A stretch of DNA of 6,553 nucleotides, taken from JACDET01 sp035568375 (GTDB lineage Bacteria; Patescibacteriota; Microgenomatia; Levybacterales; UBA12049). Both the position numbers and the translations under genes were made by a program. The DNA lies in contig DATMOG010000074.1 of NCBI GenBank assembly GCA_035568375.1, positions 1 to 6,553 on the forward strand, written 5' to 3'. This document shows positions 5,130-6,553 of this stretch, in pieces. The notes below the pieces were generated by a model, which did not search any database, was not told where the DNA came from, and worked only from the letters and a program-made list of their open reading frames with translations. Position 1 is the first letter of the stretch. Each line of letters opens with the position of its first letter.

Positions 5130-5987
5130 TCACCCACGGGGAATAATAAGCTTATTGCCTGAAAAAATCATACCCGGATTTGCCAAGTTATTCGCTTTTA
5201 CTATATCAATCCATTTATATCCGTTACCATATGCACGAACAGCGATATTCCACAAATTATCTCCCTTGATAACAATATATATACTGCCAGTAATTTTGCT
5301 CATCCCAGAATCCGTAGATTGCTGAACAAGTGTAGGAGTAACCGTTACTTGAATTGTTGCAATTGTCGATTCTTTTGGTGTTACTGACGGTAGTACCAAT
5401 CGATCACCGACATGAATGTTACTTGGATCAACTAAGTTATTAGCTTTTGAGATATCAATCCAATTGTAGCCACTTGTATACTTTTTTTCCGCAATCACCC
5501 ACAAAGACTCATTTTTTTGCACAATCCATACATTATGATCATTATCTGTTTTAATCTGAGATATTTTCGTTTGTACCGGACTTGTTTTCGTCATGTTCTT
5601 TGTAGCGACGGTTGGTTTTACCATCGATTTTGATTTTGTAGGAATTGGAACCGCGGTAGGCTTTATTGTTGCAGTGGGGCCAATAGAAGCAGCAGTATTG
5701 ATACCTCCACTTGGTTCTTTTTTTGCCAAGACATTAGCTTGTTGAGAAATCTGGACAATATTTTGTGTTTGTTGATTTATCGAAGTATTTAAGTTACTAA
5801 CATTTTTGTTGTGGACAAAGGAAAGTAATAGAGCCGTTGCAATAATTACAACAATAATACCTAAAATAAGACTTGTATAGGATTCTCCAAATCGTAAGTA
5901 ATCAAAAAAACTTAATGTTTTTTTTGATTCTTCAACGGATGTTTTTTTTTGTTTCTTAGTTATTTGTGTTGCTGACTTTCTAGCCAT
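5130..5987 (-). CDS. Membrane-anchored protein with two LysM domains
   Basis: A 285-residue envelope protein. A Lys-rich cytoplasmic N-terminus (1-35) precedes one transmembrane helix (about 39-57), with no signal-peptidase site, so the topology is N-in with the C-terminus outside. Then come a Gln/Asn-rich juxtamembrane segment (64-90), a Pro/Thr/Lys-rich linker (about 102-140), LysM 1 (about 153-200), a Thr/Val-rich spacer, and LysM 2 (about 236-283) ending at the C-terminus. Both LysM domains show the (V/I)xxGD/NExLWxIA start, the Y-x-W-I-D-I centre, the A-N-N-L motif and the G-x-(R/K)-L-x-(L/I)-P end. LysM binds GlcNAc-containing polymers such as peptidoglycan. No catalytic domain is present, so an anchoring or scaffolding role is likely. 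The ATG at 5987 has only a weak purine-rich SD. Confidence 0.9.
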   Translation of the reverse strand: MARKSATQITKKQKKTSVEESKKTLSFFDYLRFGESYTSLILGIIVVIIATALLLSFVHNKNVSNLNTSINQQTQNIVQISQQANVLAKKEPSGGINTAASIGPTATIKPTAVPIPTKSKSMVKPTVATKNMTKTSPVQTKISQIKTDNDHNVWIVQKNESLWVIAEKKYTSGYNWIDISKANNLVDPSNIHVGDRLVLPSVTPKESTIATIQVTVTPTLVQQSTDSGMSKITGSIYIVIKGDNLWNIAVRAYGNGYKWIDIVKANNLANPGMIFSGNKLIIPRG

Positions 5988-6026
5988 TATATTATTCTTC
6001 TCAGGGGCAGAGGTGAAGTAGTGAGT

Positions 6027-6055
6027 AGTATACTATACTCTCATAGGTAATGCAA
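6027..6055 (-). promoter_or_regulatory. Probable promoter of the LysM gene
   Basis: On the minus strand TTGCAT (6055-6050, 3/6), a 17-nt spacer and TATACT (6032-6027, 5/6) lie about 40 nt before the ATG. An alternative TATAGT (6037-6032) overlaps it. The -10 area is an imperfect palindrome (GAGTA at 6040-6036, TACTC at 6027-6023) that could bind a regulator. The leader of about 33 nt is longer than those of pyk, rplS and pyrG. Confidence 0.45.
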
Positions 6056-6348
6056 CCTAATGGCACATAATATCTTAGATAATCAGGTTCCATACTTTAT
6101 ACTAGATTAATCTACAGGTCATGATCCATTCTTGAATCTCGCTTTGTACATATTTCTTTACATCCAAAATTGAAATTGAAAATTTATGTATGAATATTAT
6201 GAGAATGGAGTACTAGTGGAGAAAAAAATTCCGGCACTATACTTACTAAAAAAAGTACAACACAAGACATCTACAGCCACTACCTGATATATTGCTTTTT
6301 TAACGAAATTAAACTAATAATCCCTTGAAGACAAATGCGGTATACACG

Positions 6349-6408
6349 ATATAACAGATCAATTTTTCACTATATTTCCAATAATGAATAATATAACGCT
6401 GTTATATC
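6349..6408. repeat. Inverted repeat pair GATATAACAG / CTGTTATATC
   Basis: GATATAACAG (6349-6358) and its exact complement CTGTTATATC (6399-6408) are separated by 40 nt. The right arm also forms a tight 7-bp hairpin with ATATAAC at 6391-6397 (3-nt loop), so the ATATAAC motif occurs three times in 60 nt. This may be a regulator or transposase binding array, or chance in AT-rich DNA. Confidence 0.5.
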
Positions 6409-6435
6409 TAAACTATAGCAAGCGCAAAACAGAAT

Positions 6436-6480
6436 GACAGGTATTTGATATAGTAAGAGAGTGATACAAATAGACCTGTC
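6436..6480. repeat. 12-bp interrupted inverted repeat around the start of the right-edge gene
   Basis: GACAGGT-ATTTG (6436-6447) pairs with CAAAT-AG-ACCTGTC (6467-6480), all 12 bp matching with a 2-nt bulge and a 19-nt centre. The centre contains the -10 box TATAGT (6449-6454) and the GTG start (6461). This position suits an autoregulatory operator or an RNA hairpin hiding the start codon. Confidence 0.6.
6449..6454 (+). promoter_or_regulatory. -10 box before the right-edge gene
   Basis: TATAGT (5/6) ends 6 nt before the GTG at 6461, the leaderless spacing also seen at rplS and pyrG. No convincing -35 is found at 16-18 nt upstream, so it is a weak call. Confidence 0.35.
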
Positions 6481-6553
6481 CAAAGAAGAGAAAGAGATGC
6501 TACAGGCATACTTCAAGACTTCACCAATAAGCCTTATCAGATTAAAAGCACAA
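6461..6553 (+). CDS. Probable IS630-type transposase or helix-turn-helix protein, N-terminus only
   Basis: Thirty-one codons are visible before the window ends, starting VIQIDLSKEE (GTG read as Met). The pattern of a short beta-like start, L-S-K-E-E-K-E-M-L, a helix, then S-P-I-S-L-I-R-L-K-A-Q resembles the start of the helix-turn-helix domain in IS630-family transposases, where a Leu-Ser/Thr-x-Glu-Glu segment is followed by an R-x-x-R/K-A motif. An in-frame stop at 6446 limits the start, and GTG at 6461 is the first plausible codon. No catalytic DDE residues are in view, so the family call rests on N-terminal resemblance only. An orphan HTH regulator is the alternative. Confidence 0.5.
   Translation, partial: MIQIDLSKEEKEMLQAYFKTSPISLIRLKAQ

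Larger units (their letters stand above)
6056..6460. other. AT-rich stretch without a supported gene
   Basis: No ORF with a convincing start, SD and length was found on either strand. The stretch holds the inverted repeats listed separately and a 21-codon TTG-started minus-strand frame (6167-6102) that is too short to call. It probably includes the outer end of the mobile element whose gene starts at 6461, but no terminal repeat could be assigned with confidence. Confidence 0.6.

Noticed and set aside
6102..6167. TTG-started 21-codon minus-strand frame with an amphipathic look (contains KKYVQSEIQEW)
   Set aside because: Too short, no SD, no usable promoter, and the upstream frame closes at a stop after a few more codons; chance is likely.
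1..6553. CRISPR array, attachment site or replication origin
   Set aside because: No regularly spaced repeats, no tRNA-derived duplicate and no DnaA-box cluster were seen.

Overview
The window is AT-rich bacterial DNA with compact spacing. A core of housekeeping genes on the minus strand lies between two mobile-element fragments. Several features suggest a reduced genome, such as a Candidate Phyla Radiation (Patescibacteria, perhaps Microgenomates-like) bacterium. These are a short L19 without the usual N-terminal extension, a divergent CTP synthase, a tRNA gene without an encoded CCA, housekeeping starts with no Shine-Dalgarno (SD) sequence that sit on or just after a -10 box, and a LysM membrane protein with a Pro/Thr-rich linker. 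This placement is inference; no marker here proves it.

Left edge (1-295): the left end of an IS110-family insertion sequence, reading leftward. Only the first 13 codons of the recombinase are present. Upstream of them is about 220 nt of non-coding DNA that folds on the minus strand as a 5' hairpin followed by two stem-loops, each with a large internal loop. That is the layout of an IS110 bridge RNA. Two of its loop strands match the element/chromosome junction at 291-302, and the matches overlap at a CT dinucleotide. The element seems to have inserted into the SD sequence of the next gene and left a working SD behind.

307-639 (+): a small secreted Thr/Ser/Asn-rich protein of unknown function, followed by a hairpin and converging on the pyruvate kinase gene.

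769-4791 (-): pyruvate kinase (pyk), ribosomal protein L19 (rplS), CTP synthase (pyrG), a MazG-type nucleotide pyrophosphohydrolase and tRNA-Gly(CCC). They lie on one strand, but pyk, rplS and pyrG each have their own recognisable -35/-10 pair with a 17-nt spacer. They therefore look like separate short units; only tRNA-Gly and mazG are likely to be co-transcribed. The promoters of rplS and pyrG lie so close to the start codons that leaderless mRNAs are expected.

4792-5129: AT-rich, with the tRNA promoter and one doubtful 61-codon basic ORF. 5130-5987 (-): a single-pass membrane protein with two LysM domains. 5988-6460: AT-rich non-coding DNA with the LysM gene promoter and several inverted repeats. 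6461-6553 (+): the first 31 codons of a probable IS630-type transposase or helix-turn-helix protein, cut by the window edge.

Together, the core genes supply pyruvate/ATP, CTP, nucleotide-pool control and translation parts. The part most worth attention is the IS110 end and its predicted guide RNA.
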